Positions 34,501 to 43,369 of a stretch of DNA of 64,000 bases are shown here, one piece after another. The number at the start of each line of letters is the position of its first letter. The first letter of the stretch is position 1. Source of the DNA: JBLHKS01 sp047620505. Its GTDB lineage: Bacteria; Verrucomicrobiota; Verrucomicrobiia; Verrucomicrobiales; DEV007. The notes beneath the pieces are model-generated. The model did not search any database and had not been told where the DNA came from. It worked only from the letters and a program-made list of their open reading frames with translations. Made by a program: the position numbers and the translations under genes. The stretch lies in the NCBI GenBank assembly GCA_047620505.1, contig JBLHKS010000007.1:28497-92496 (forward strand), given 5' to 3'.

Positions 34501-36051
34501 TCAGGACCTGCCCTTGAGCTTCCGAACGAGGCGGGTCGAGCCGGTCATCTGCTCAGGCTTCTCTACGTCGAGCATGTGAAGCAGAGTCGGCGAGATGTCG
34601 GCCAGAATTCCGTCCGTTAACCAATATTCGCTCGGATCATTCGAGACGTAAATCAGGTGGACGAGGAAAGTCGTGTGCGCGGTGTGCGGCGACCCATCGG
34701 CATTTCGCATCTGCTCACAGTTTCCGTGATCGGCTGTGATCAAGAGCTTGCCATCGAGCGCGAGCGTGGCCTCGACGATTTGCTTGAGACAGCTGTCGAT
34801 CGTCTCCACTGCCTTTTTCGCCGCTTCGATATCGCCGGTGTGGCCGACCATATCCGGGTTGGCGAAGTTCAAAATCACGAGGTCAAACTCCGGCAATTTC
34901 GCCAGCAGCTGCCGGGTGACTTCAGCGGCGTTCATCTCTGGTTGAAGGTCGTAAGTCGCGACGGACGGAGACTGAACGACGGTGCGTTCTTCGCTTTCGT
35001 TAGGCTCTTCGACGCCGCCGTTGAAGAAATACGAAACGTGCGGATATTTTTCCGATTCCGCGATTCGCAGCTGCGTCAGGCCAGCTTTGGCGACGACTTG
35101 ACCGAGGACATTCGGTAATGTTTCCGTCGGGAAAACGACCGGACAATCGTAGTTCTCGTCGTACTCGGTCAGGGTCACGTAATGGACTTTCGGCGTGACG
35201 CCACGAGCAAAGCCGTCGAAATTCTTGTAGAGAAACGCGTTCGACAGCTGGCGGGCTCGATCTGCGCGGAAATTGAAAAAGATCACCACGTCGCGGTCGC
35301 GAACGCGTTGCTGATCCGGCTCAGCGAAAATCATCGGCATGAGAAATTCGTCCGTCTTCTCGCCCTCATAACAGCGATGAACAGCCTCGCTCGGAAGGAC
35401 CTCTTCGACACTGCCTTTGCCGTGAACGATTGCGTCCCAGGCCAGCTTCGTCCGCTCCCACCGCTTATCGCGATCCATCGCGTAGTAGCGGCCGACCACC
35501 GTCGCGATCCGCGCGCCGACTTCGCCAAGTTTGTCCTCACAGTACGATAAATATTTCGCACCGCCGGTTGGCGAACAGTCGCGACCGTCCGTGATCGCGT
35601 GAACCCAGATATCGTCGACCCCAGCTTCTTTCGCCGCTTTCGCGAGCGCGATCAGATGATCCTGGTGACTGTGAACGCCGCCGTCCGAAACCAACCCGAT
35701 GAAATGCAGCCGCCGGCCAACAGCACCGCCAAATGCGTCCTTCAACGCCTGCATTTTCGACAATTTCTCCTCCTCGATCGCCTTGTTGATCCGAGTGAGA
35801 TCCTGATAAACGATCCGTCCGGCTCCGAGGTTCAAGTGGCCAACTTCCGAGTTGCCCATTTGCCCATCGGGCAGCCCAACATCGACGCCAGAAGTGCTGA
35901 TGTAGCTGACTTTATAAGTTTGGAAAAGATGATCGTGAAAAGGAGTGTCCGCTAGCAAGGTCGCGTTTCCGTCCTTTTCTGCGGATTTGCGTCCGCCTGG
36001 GTTGATGCCCCAGCCGTCGCGAATCACGAGCACTACAGGTTTTTTGGCCAT
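34501..36051 (-). CDS. gpmI: 2,3-bisphosphoglycerate-independent phosphoglycerate mutase
   Basis: 516 aa, ATG at 36051 (MAKKPVVLVIRDGWGINP). Alkaline-phosphatase-superfamily enzyme with two Mn sites: RDGWG (Asp), PDGQMGNSEVGHLNLGAGRIVYQDLTRI (Ser nucleophile in NSEVGH), HAITDGRD, RYYAMDRDKRWERT, NFRADRARQLS, NFANPDMVGHTGD and TADHGNCEQM. It interconverts 3- and 2-phosphoglycerate in glycolysis. Full-length and intact. It is divergent from the SpmA-SpmB fusion gene. The palindrome variant at 34903 encodes RQLLAKL. Confidence 0.97.
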   Translation of the reverse strand: MAKKPVVLVIRDGWGINPGGRKSAEKDGNATLLADTPFHDHLFQTYKVSYISTSGVDVGLPDGQMGNSEVGHLNLGAGRIVYQDLTRINKAIEEEKLSKMQALKDAFGGAVGRRLHFIGLVSDGGVHSHQDHLIALAKAAKEAGVDDIWVHAITDGRDCSPTGGAKYLSYCEDKLGEVGARIATVVGRYYAMDRDKRWERTKLAWDAIVHGKGSVEEVLPSEAVHRCYEGEKTDEFLMPMIFAEPDQQRVRDRDVVIFFNFRADRARQLSNAFLYKNFDGFARGVTPKVHYVTLTEYDENYDCPVVFPTETLPNVLGQVVAKAGLTQLRIAESEKYPHVSYFFNGGVEEPNESEERTVVQSPSVATYDLQPEMNAAEVTRQLLAKLPEFDLVILNFANPDMVGHTGDIEAAKKAVETIDSCLKQIVEATLALDGKLLITADHGNCEQMRNADGSPHTAHTTFLVHLIYVSNDPSEYWLTDGILADISPTLLHMLDVEKPEQMTGSTRLVRKLKGRS

Positions 36052-36184
36052 GGATTTTAGTAAAGCGTCAGGGTTGATCTGGCGATTTCGGCCCAAGCTC
36101 CCAAGATTCGAGTCGAAATCAAGCGAATAGGGGACTTTGCGCGGTTGGTCGCCTCGCTCAAAGTCTCCAAACCGCTTGCCAACC

Positions 36185-36196
36185 CAGCAGCTGCTG
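36185..36196. repeat. Iterated palindrome copy (intergenic, perfect)
   Basis: CAGCAGCTGCTG flanked by C and G, 17 bp before the start of the SpmA-SpmB gene in the region divergent with gpmI. Confidence 0.9.
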
Positions 36197-36213
36197 GCCA
36201 AGCTCATGGCAAG

Positions 36214-37824
36214 ATGCTGAACATAATCTGGCTAGGATTGATCGTCGTTGGCGTTTTCGTCGCCGGCTTGCTCGGGCGAATTGGCGGTGATTCCGGGATC
36301 GTCAAGTCAGCGTTCGAGATGACGAAATACACGGTCCTCGACGCTGCCCTGCCGCTTGCGGGATTCATGATGCTCTGGCTCGGCATGCTTAGGCTGGCGG
36401 AAAAAGCCGGACTGATCCGAGTTCTCTCGCGGGCAATCCGACCGCTCATGACCCGGCTTTTCCCCGAGGTGCCTCCAGAGCATCCGGCGATGGGATCGAT
36501 GGTCATGAACATGGCCGCCAACATGCTCGGCCTCGGCAACGCAGCCACGCCGCTCGGGCTCAAAGCGATGCAGCAGCTCGAAGAACTCAACCCGCACAAG
36601 GGCACGGCGACGAATTCGATGTGCACGTTTCTGGCGATCAACACCAGCTCCGTCACGCTCGTTCCAGCGACTGCGATCGCTCTGGTTTCTGCTGCGGGGA
36701 TCGACAACCCTTACGCAATTGTCTTGCCGGCGATTCTCGCGACCCTCTGCTCGACCACGGTCGCGATCATCGCGGTTAAAACTTTTCAGCGGCTACCCGC
36801 CTTCAAAATCGATCCCGAACTTCTCAGGCGAGCCGAGCAAGAAGCCGAAGCCGCTGAGTCGGGCGAGACGAAAAGCGCGGACGACGCCGATGCTCCCGAA
36901 AAACGCAAGATCTCGTCCAAAGGCTGGGTTTTGATCGGATTCTCGGCCGTGCTTCTCTTCAGCGTCGCCGTTTTCGAACTCGCCCCGGGAGTTCGGAAAG
37001 TGGCTCTCGAATCGACCGGCATCCAAGCCCTGCTCGACAAGGAACAGCACCGAAATGACCTCGCCGATCTCAACGACCTCAAGAGCGAGCTTCGAAGTTT
37101 GCCCGCTGGAGATTGGATTGAAGCGATCGAAAGCCTAGAGGTCGACCTGAAGCGAGACCTCGCCGATGAGGAAATCAAGAAGCCTGCGGAGTACGATCCG
37201 AAAGGGCTTCGCGCCGACGAAATCAAGCAGCTGCTGGGTGCGATCAAAAGCTGGCAGGACATCAAAGCGGAAAAAACGCCGGAGCCGCATAGCCGCCAGA
37301 TTTTCAATTCTGTATCCGCGTTAGTCATCCCGTTCCTCTTCGTCATCTTCATCGTCGCCGCCCGCGCGCGCCGCATCCAGGTTTACGAAGAGTTCGTCGA
37401 CGGTGCGAAAGAAGGCTGGAACGTCGCGATCCGAATCATGCCGTTTCTAATCGCGATGCTCGTTGCGATGGCGATTTTCCGGGATTCGGGCGCGTTGATG
37501 CTTCTGCAATGGGCGCTGTCGCCGGTCCTCGAGTTGCTGATGTTTCCCGTCGACCTCGTCTCGATGGCCTTCATGCGGCCGCTCAGTGGAGGCGGCTCAA
37601 TCGGGATTCTCGGCGGGATTCTCGCTGCGCCAGATGTCGACACGACCGTAAAATACACGGCTGCGACGATGTTCGGGAGCACCGAGACGACATTTTACGT
37701 GCTGGCCGTTTACTTCGGCGCTGTTGCGATCCGCCGGACCCGCCACGCCCTCGCCGCCGGTCTCTGCGCGGATCTCACAGGCGTGATCGCCTCGGTCGTG
37801 ATCTGCCGAATGATGTTCGGTTAG
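36214..37824 (+). CDS. Fused SpmA-SpmB nucleoside-recognition membrane protein
   Basis: 536 aa from the ATG at 36214. The N-terminal SpmA-like part (LNIIWLGLIVVGVFVAGLLG, AALPLAGFMMLWLGMLRLAEKAGL, MVMNMAANMLGLGNAATPLGLKAMQQL, NSMCTFLAINTSSVTLVP) and the C-terminal SpmB-like part (PFLIAMLVAMAIFRDSGAL, LSGGGSIGILGGIL, FGSTETTFYVLAVYFGAVAIRRTRHA) are joined through a long charged cytoplasmic insert (~residues 215-380). In sporulating Firmicutes the two are separate proteins involved in spore dehydration; this non-spore-forming lineage uses them for an unknown transport role. Palindrome core at 37225 encodes KQLLG. Confidence 0.9.
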   Translation: MLNIIWLGLIVVGVFVAGLLGRIGGDSGIVKSAFEMTKYTVLDAALPLAGFMMLWLGMLRLAEKAGLIRVLSRAIRPLMTRLFPEVPPEHPAMGSMVMNMAANMLGLGNAATPLGLKAMQQLEELNPHKGTATNSMCTFLAINTSSVTLVPATAIALVSAAGIDNPYAIVLPAILATLCSTTVAIIAVKTFQRLPAFKIDPELLRRAEQEAEAAESGETKSADDADAPEKRKISSKGWVLIGFSAVLLFSVAVFELAPGVRKVALESTGIQALLDKEQHRNDLADLNDLKSELRSLPAGDWIEAIESLEVDLKRDLADEEIKKPAEYDPKGLRADEIKQLLGAIKSWQDIKAEKTPEPHSRQIFNSVSALVIPFLFVIFIVAARARRIQVYEEFVDGAKEGWNVAIRIMPFLIAMLVAMAIFRDSGALMLLQWALSPVLELLMFPVDLVSMAFMRPLSGGGSIGILGGILAAPDVDTTVKYTAATMFGSTETTFYVLAVYFGAVAIRRTRHALAAGLCADLTGVIASVVICRMMFG

Positions 37825-37839
37825 AGCTCACTTCTGCCA

Positions 37840-37875
37840 AAAAAAAGAACGCTCCGAGGGAAACCCGGAGCGTTC
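37840..37875 (-). terminator. Intrinsic terminator for the YbjN-like gene
   Basis: Stem GAACGCTCCG / CGGAGCGTTC (37847-37875) around AGGGAAACC; on the minus strand it is followed by a run of T (37840-37846). It ends the transcript from 38402; on the plus strand it lacks a T-run. Confidence 0.85.
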
Positions 37876-37904
37876 AAAAAGCGGTTTAAAAAAGACGCTT
37901 TAAA

Positions 37905-38402
37905 TCATTCTTCATCGGTTCCGATGAGGTCGTCTGGGTCCTTCGAAGAGGCGGTGCCCTTGACCACTTTTACAAACGTCCGGTAATTGTTGATGATCGA
38001 ATAAGGCGTGATCCCGCCTTCGTAGAGAACCTGATAATCGCACCACAAAGTCGTTGGTTTCGGCATGCAATATCGGACGACAATCAGATCGTCATTCAAG
38101 CTATTGACGAGCTGAAGCTTCTTCATTTCCGGGGCACCTGCGCGTAGCGGCCAGATCGAGAAATAGGTAATCATCATCTTCTCCTCATCGACAGTGATGA
38201 AGGTTTTCAGTCCGCCATCCTCAATCTTCAAATCGCCGTCTTCATCGATTTCTGACTTGATGAAGGCAGAATCGAAGAGGGATTTGATCTCTTTGAGGTT
38301 TAGATCGTCTTCGCTCAGAAGATCCTGGGCGAACGAGGAGGACGCGCCGAAGGCGAGGCACGATCCGGCTAGAAGAATGCTGAAGTAGTTCTTTATTTTC
38401 AT
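37905..38402 (-). CDS. Secreted YbjN-domain-like protein
   Basis: 165 aa with a signal peptide (KIKNYFSILLAGSCLAFGASSSFAQ). The rest has the YbjN pattern: LNLKEIKSLFDSAFIKSEIDEDGDLKIEDGGLKTFITVDEEKMMITYFSIWPL, then LQLVNSLNDDLIVVRYCMPKPTTLWCDYQVLYEGGITPYSIINNYRTFVKVV. The family resembles type III secretion chaperone folds; exported versions are unstudied. Monocistronic, with its own terminator. Confidence 0.78.
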   Translation of the reverse strand: MKIKNYFSILLAGSCLAFGASSSFAQDLLSEDDLNLKEIKSLFDSAFIKSEIDEDGDLKIEDGGLKTFITVDEEKMMITYFSIWPLRAGAPEMKKLQLVNSLNDDLIVVRYCMPKPTTLWCDYQVLYEGGITPYSIINNYRTFVKVVKGTASSKDPDDLIGTDEE

Positions 38403-38434
38403 AGTTCAGGTGTTTTCGAGTCGGGAACGCTAAG

Positions 38435-38464
38435 GGTTTGGCTTATCGTGAGTCAAGCCAAACC
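38435..38464. other. 10-bp perfect hairpin between the histidine kinase and YbjN-like genes
   Basis: Arms GGTTTGGCTT (38435-38444) and AAGCCAAACC (38455-38464) with a 10-base loop. There is no T-run on either strand, so it is not a standard intrinsic terminator. It sits 33 bp upstream of the YbjN-like start and could act in its leader or as a processing or Rho-associated structure. Confidence 0.6.
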
Positions 38465-38528
38465 TCGGACCTCAAATTGATCCTGACATTAATCCAGGAA
38501 ACCCGCTTGTTCGCCAAACGATACCGCC

Positions 38529-41138
38529 TCAGGCCGCTTTGGCTCCGATCGCTTCGCTGACAGCTCCAATCAATTGGTCGGCCTGGTAGGGTTTTTCGAC
38601 AAAGGCCACGGGGCGCGCGCCGCAGTCCATTTCGAACGCGTCGTAGTCGAAAAGATATCCGGAAACGATGATCACAGGCACGTTTCCGAATTCGCTGCGC
38701 AGGCGTCGGAAAAATTCCTTCCCATCGACCTTCGGCATGTTGAGATCGAGCAGGATTAACGAAATCCGATCGCGATAATCGCGATACAGCCGGAGACCGT
38801 CCTCCGCGTTTGAAGCGCTGATCGTTTCATAGCCACCTCTGCTCAGAATCGCCTCGTTCAAATTTCGAACCGTGTCATCGTCGTCCACAACGAGGACCGT
38901 TTCGGCGTTCAGGCGCTTTTTCGGCTTAGGTTTCCGTGGGCGTGGATGAGGCTTAGCTGAAGGCAGGAAAAATCGCATCGTGGCTCCGTCGCCGACCGTC
39001 GTTTCGCACGTGATCCAGCCGCCGTGCTGCCAGATGATTCCGGCCGCCGTCGAAAGGCCGAGCCCGTCTGCTCCGTCACGGGTCGTGAAAAACGGCTCGA
39101 AGATTCGATCTCGAATTTCCGGCTCAATCCCGGTTCCCGTGTCCTCAACTTCAAAGCAAACGTAATCGCAGCCGTCGATCCTCGTCGGCTCGTCTTCGCC
39201 CGCCAGAATCGCCGTGCAGCGGATCGTCAACACGCCGCCTCCCTCCATCGCGTCGATCGAATTTCGACTTAAAATCCTCAGCACATCGACTAACCGCTTT
39301 GGATCGGCCAGCAGCGTCAATTCCGGATTCGGCCGCTCAATTTTGAGCGAAATCCCCATTTTCCGCTCGGCCTCAACCGTCAGCAGCTGCTCAGCGCGGT
39401 CGAGCACGCCGTCTGTTGTGAGCGGCCCGATTTCCAGCAGACTGCGCTGCGTGTAGCCTAACAAACCGCGAACCAGTTCCGCACCGCGATGCGCCGACCG
39501 CTTCGCTTCCAACAGCGCCGTTTCGCGCTCATCGACGCTCGAGTCCGCATCGGCCAGTGCGAGGTTGCCGATCATGCTCGTCAAAATGTGGTTGAATTCG
39601 CAGGCGATCCCGTTGGTCAGGTTTGTGATCTGCTCGAATCGATCCGAAGCGACTGGAGCCGCCGCGCCTCGTGAGGCCTCAAGTTCAACTGCCCAGATTA
39701 CTGCGAAAACATGACCCTCCGGGCTGGGAATCGGCTCGGCGCGGACCGTCACCATTCCGTGTTCGTCCTCAGCCGCGACCCATTCTTTCGAAACGCCCGA
39801 TTCCGGATTCTTCTGGATTTCTACCCACCATTGATGGAAGTCGCCGGGGTCTTCAAATCTCCTGGAGAAGATTTCGGGTAGGCCGTTGGGATCCAGACCT
39901 GCCGTCTCTTCCGGCCTCATCCCGCAGAAATCGTAAAACGCCGAATTCGCCTCAATCAGGCCCGAGTCCTCGAACGCGAGTATCGCAATCCCATTGTCGG
40001 ACATCTCAATCGATTTCGTTAGCTGCGAACGCAAAATCGTGTGCAGACTTCGACTTTCATCGAGCTGCGATTCGCGCCTCTCGACCAGCGTTTCGAGCTC
40101 CCGCTGATGGGTTTCGACGCGCGAAAACGTTTCGTTAAATATTTTCGCGAACCCAACGAACTCAGCGGGACCGCGTTCAGGCATCCGCGCTGTCAACTCG
40201 CTCCACTCCGTTCCCTCGCCGAAACCGCGCGCCAGATTCATCGTTCGCGTCAACCGCTTCGCCGAACCAAATCCGATCAGCAAGGCCAGGCCGACCGCTC
40301 CGGCACCGGCGAGCAGCAGGAAGCTGACGGACTGCGAAACCACCGCGTCGATCGTCTCGCTCGGCAGCAAGAGCACGAGCCGCCAGGTCTCCGGAAACGC
40401 GCGATCACCTGGACTAACCGGGACCTCGACCACGTGATGCGAAGCACCGGAATCGTCAACGAACAACGGCGATTTGGCTGAATTCGGAAGTAACATCTGG
40501 CTCAGCAGCTGCTGGGAATCGCGATGCGCCAGGATGCGATTCGCGCCGTCCAAAAGCACGACTGGCCCTTGATGAGCGAGCTGCGCGCTTGCAATCGGGC
40601 TTTGGAAAGATCGCATCGGCACCGTGATTTCAAGCAGCGCGCCACTCGGCTCACCATCGGTGGGTTGCATCGGCGCGTAGAAAACAAGCACGGGTTCCTC
40701 GGATGCTGAGCCTTCCAGTTTTTCCTCGCGAACACGAAGGTAAAACTGCCCGAGTTGCGCTGCGGAAAACGCGTCCTCCGGCGCTGGATTTGGCGGAGTC
40801 GGCCCAGTCGAAAGCGTGAAGCCGCGGCCGTGAAGCGAAAGATTGGCCAGACTCGGATGGCTGTCGAGAAGCCGACGAATTTCGATCAGTTTGGAACTTT
40901 CCGCCGCGCCCGAGTTGAGCAAAAGCGGGTTGTGACGGCACTTGTGAATCTCATCGATCACCCGCTGCATCGAACGCGCGATTTCGGCGCTGACCGGTCT
41001 GGCGAGATCGTTGGCGTCCGCTCGTTGGCTATCGAGGACCGAGTTTTTCGTAAACACGTAAGCGACCGAGACCAAAAGAATCACCGGAACGAGGCCGGTG
41101 AGAAGCAAAGCGAGGAGGATTTTGGTTTTTGCGCCCAA
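38529..41138 (-). CDS. Hybrid sensor histidine kinase/response regulator
   Basis: 869 aa. An N-terminal TM (KILLALLLTGLVPVILLVSVAYVF), an extracytoplasmic sensor domain (~35-270), a second TM (SVSFLLLAGAGAVGLALLIGFG) and a HAMP-like region are followed by a coiled coil and a PAS domain (MSDNGIAILAFEDSGLIEANSAFYDFCGMRPEE). The kinase core has the H-box EFNHILTSMIGNL (His 517), N-box RNSIDAMEGGG, G1 DTGTGI and G2 GLGLS. A C-terminal receiver domain (VLVVDDDDTVRNL, Asp 798 in LILLDLNMPKVDG, Lys in VEKPYQ) completes the phosphorelay. The H-box EFNHxL is of the HisKA type found with hybrid kinases. No output regulator is adjacent, so the partner is unknown. Palindrome copies at 39381 and 40503. 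Confidence 0.92.
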   Translation of the reverse strand: MGAKTKILLALLLTGLVPVILLVSVAYVFTKNSVLDSQRADANDLARPVSAEIARSMQRVIDEIHKCRHNPLLLNSGAAESSKLIEIRRLLDSHPSLANLSLHGRGFTLSTGPTPPNPAPEDAFSAAQLGQFYLRVREEKLEGSASEEPVLVFYAPMQPTDGEPSGALLEITVPMRSFQSPIASAQLAHQGPVVLLDGANRILAHRDSQQLLSQMLLPNSAKSPLFVDDSGASHHVVEVPVSPGDRAFPETWRLVLLLPSETIDAVVSQSVSFLLLAGAGAVGLALLIGFGSAKRLTRTMNLARGFGEGTEWSELTARMPERGPAEFVGFAKIFNETFSRVETHQRELETLVERRESQLDESRSLHTILRSQLTKSIEMSDNGIAILAFEDSGLIEANSAFYDFCGMRPEETAGLDPNGLPEIFSRRFEDPGDFHQWWVEIQKNPESGVSKEWVAAEDEHGMVTVRAEPIPSPEGHVFAVIWAVELEASRGAAAPVASDRFEQITNLTNGIACEFNHILTSMIGNLALADADSSVDERETALLEAKRSAHRGAELVRGLLGYTQRSLLEIGPLTTDGVLDRAEQLLTVEAERKMGISLKIERPNPELTLLADPKRLVDVLRILSRNSIDAMEGGGVLTIRCTAILAGEDEPTRIDGCDYVCFEVEDTGTGIEPEIRDRIFEPFFTTRDGADGLGLSTAAGIIWQHGGWITCETTVGDGATMRFFLPSAKPHPRPRKPKPKKRLNAETVLVVDDDDTVRNLNEAILSRGGYETISASNAEDGLRLYRDYRDRISLILLDLNMPKVDGKEFFRRLRSEFGNVPVIIVSGYLFDYDAFEMDCGARPVAFVEKPYQADQLIGAVSEAIGAKAA

Positions 41139-41252
41139 AGCAGGATTAGAATAGTTCTAAATTCAATAAAAACCATAAATCAAAGAATTCAACTTTGCTT
41201 TGAGGTTTTTTATCGGACGTCTTGCCCTGAAGCCGGATGTGGCTCTGAAAAT

Positions 41253-42644
41253 TCAGGCCAACCCGCTCAGCGCCCCGGTCCCGTCGCCGAAATTTTCGAT
41301 CTCCGCGCCCATCCGCTGAGCCATGCCAACCAGCAGGTTGCACATCGGCGTGTCCTCTTGCGCGCGGACCCGGCGACCGGGTTTCAGACCGCCGCCTGCG
41401 CCACCGGCGAGGATTAAGGGAAGATTGTGGGGATCGTGCCGGTTACCATCGCTCAGCGTGCTTCCGAAAAGGATCTGACAATTGTCGAGCAGGCTCGATC
41501 CGCCCTCATCCAGCTTCTTCATCCGCTCCAGCAGCTGCCCGAATTGCTTCACGTGCCAGGTCCCGATTTTTTCGTACTGCGCGCGCTGTTTCGGCTCTTC
41601 GCGGTGGTGCGAAAGGCCGTGGTAGGATTTTTCCGGAAGGCCGTCGATGAAGCTGAAATTCCGCCCGGTTTGAGCGTTGCCGAACATGAAACTGCCGACT
41701 CGCGTCGTGTCCGTCCAGAAGGCGAGGAGCATGATATCGAGCATCAGATTGACGTGCTCCGGGTGATTTTTCGGAATGCCCGGCTCGGGACGTTCGAGCG
41801 TGAAACCGGCGAGATCGTTTTCCCAACGCGGATGCGGTTTCAGCTCGGCGTCGAGGCGGCGTTCGACAGCGCGGACGCTTTCGAGATATTCGTCGAGCTT
41901 GACTTTGTCGTTACCGGAAATTCGGCGTTCGAGCGACTTCGCGTCATCGAGAACGATGTCGATCACGCTCGCGTCATCGCGCTGAAGCGATTGCCGAACC
42001 TGTTCGGAATCCGGCTTGATTCCAGGAACGCGCGGAAACTTTTTACCAGTTCGAAACAGCCGGTCGAACGCCTGTTGCGGGTAGCGTTCGCGCGCGAGAG
42101 GCGTGTGAGGATCGCGCCAGGAAATGTGACTACCGACGATTCTCGGAAACCCGCCGCCTGCGTTGTCGATCCCGCTGTAGGGCTCGTCGACGGCTAGCTC
42201 GATCGAAGGCAGCGGCGTCCGGTGCCCGACATGCTGAGCCATGATTTGATCGATCGAAGTCCCGCCCGTGTCGATGTCGCCGCCGTGCCCGCGCTCGACG
42301 TAGCCGCCTGCGAGCCAGGCCGGAACTTTCGCCCAATGCCCGTTGCGGCCGACGGTTTCTTTGTGCCAGAGATTCTCCAAAAGCAGGATTTCGTCGCGCA
42401 GTCCATCGAGCGGCTTCAGCATCGGCGTGATCTCCCAACCGCGCTCGGCATCGCCCTCTGGATACCAGTTTTTCGGCACGACGCCGTTCGGGAAAAACAG
42501 AAACGCGGATCGCACCGGCGGCTCTGCCAGCTTGTCTGCTGCCGCCTGAAGCCCGCTTGGCGCGAGCGATTCCATCCACGGCAAAGCCAGCATCGCGCCG
42601 GTACCGCGGAGCACGTTTCGTCTGGTGATTCGGCTGATTGGCAT
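41253..42644 (-). CDS. DUF1552 domain-containing protein (Tat-exported)
   Basis: 463 aa, ATG at 42644 (MPISRITRRNVLRGTGAMLALPWMESL), a clear twin-arginine leader (TRRNVLRG). Family blocks: RSAFLFFPNGVVPKNWYPEG, LLLENLWHKETV, HWAKVPAWLAGG, GGTSIDQIMAQHVGHRTPLPSIELAVD, LMLDIMLLAFWTDTTRVGSFMFGNAQTGRNFSFIDG and LDNCQILFGSTLSDGNRHDPHNLPLILAGGAGG. It belongs with the DUF1592 cytochrome protein encoded upstream (43370-45568), as in many PVC genomes. The pair is presumed to work in the periplasm; the substrate is unknown. Confidence 0.92.
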   Translation of the reverse strand: MPISRITRRNVLRGTGAMLALPWMESLAPSGLQAAADKLAEPPVRSAFLFFPNGVVPKNWYPEGDAERGWEITPMLKPLDGLRDEILLLENLWHKETVGRNGHWAKVPAWLAGGYVERGHGGDIDTGGTSIDQIMAQHVGHRTPLPSIELAVDEPYSGIDNAGGGFPRIVGSHISWRDPHTPLARERYPQQAFDRLFRTGKKFPRVPGIKPDSEQVRQSLQRDDASVIDIVLDDAKSLERRISGNDKVKLDEYLESVRAVERRLDAELKPHPRWENDLAGFTLERPEPGIPKNHPEHVNLMLDIMLLAFWTDTTRVGSFMFGNAQTGRNFSFIDGLPEKSYHGLSHHREEPKQRAQYEKIGTWHVKQFGQLLERMKKLDEGGSSLLDNCQILFGSTLSDGNRHDPHNLPLILAGGAGGGLKPGRRVRAQEDTPMCNLLVGMAQRMGAEIENFGDGTGALSGLA

Positions 42645-42685
42645 TTCAATTATTTCACGGAGCAAACGCAGGATCTCTTGCTTCG

Positions 42686-43015
42686 TCAGTCGCCAGCCGA
42701 ATCGTTTGTTTCGGCGTCTTCACGTAGTCGGCTGGGAACGTCCATGACCTCGTGCAAGATCGAAATTACGCCGAGTTCTCCTTCTTCGAGTTCCCTGAAA
42801 AAAATGAAGTGCTGATGGTAGCGGGCAAAGTAAGCTCCCTCGAATTCTGGATCGGCCACAGACTTCCAGAGGTGTCGTTCGAGCGCAATCTCATCGATTC
42901 TGCCGATCAGCCCTTCAATATAGCGGTTAGCTTGTTCCTCGCCCCATTTCCGATCAGAGTATTCCCAGATTTGTAAGATTCGCTCCCGCGCGGACGGATA
43001 GATTCTATGAGGCAT
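42686..43015 (-). CDS. RelE/ParE-family toxin
   Basis: 109 aa: PHRIYPSARERILQIWEYSDRKWGEEQANRYIEGLIGRIDEIALE...YHQHFIFFRELEEGELGVISILHEVMDVPSRL. Typical ParE layout: an N-terminal helical hairpin followed by strands ending with ISILHExMD. It lacks the RelE catalytic set, so a gyrase-poisoning ParE role is the likelier family activity. It overlaps its antitoxin gene by 11 bp. Confidence 0.88.
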   Translation of the reverse strand: MPHRIYPSARERILQIWEYSDRKWGEEQANRYIEGLIGRIDEIALERHLWKSVADPEFEGAYFARYHQHFIFFRELEEGELGVISILHEVMDVPSRLREDAETNDSAGD

Positions 43016-43280
43016 GCGCAGATGCTTTGCGTCTCTTCGCTTCAGCGATTATTTCCGCAGCGCTCAACTCAACGAACTCGGATGGATCGGCGCTCATCCC
43101 GGGGGCCAGTTGCCGTCTTAATGCGGCCCATCTTTTCTGATCTTCGGCGTCGTAATCACGCCTGATCAGATCACGGATGTATTCGTCCGGTGAACTGAAA
43201 AGACTGTGCTCAGGATTACTCTTCAGATTTACAAAATCCTGAAGCCTGCCCGGCAACGGCACGGTGATCGCTTCTGACAT
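43005..43280 (-). CDS. ParD-like antitoxin
   Basis: 91 aa: EAITVPLPGRLQDFVNLKSN...FSSPDEYIRDLIRRDYDAEDQKRWAALRRQL, a ribbon-helix-helix N-terminus (TVPLP strand, SPDEYIRDLIRRD helix) followed by a C-terminal toxin-binding tail ending AEIIAEAKRRKASAH. It is upstream of and overlapping the toxin gene. RHH proteins of this type bind their own operator and autoregulate; the promoter is probably in the 89 bp at 43281-43369. Confidence 0.85.
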   Translation of the reverse strand: MSEAITVPLPGRLQDFVNLKSNPEHSLFSSPDEYIRDLIRRDYDAEDQKRWAALRRQLAPGMSADPSEFVELSAAEIIAEAKRRKASAHAS

Positions 43281-43369
43281 GGATCAAATGTGCTCGCGAT
43301 CCGAACATCGTCAAGTTTGCCTGACTCCCTGGCGAATTCGAATTAAGGCAGGTTCTAAAAAATCGGGCG

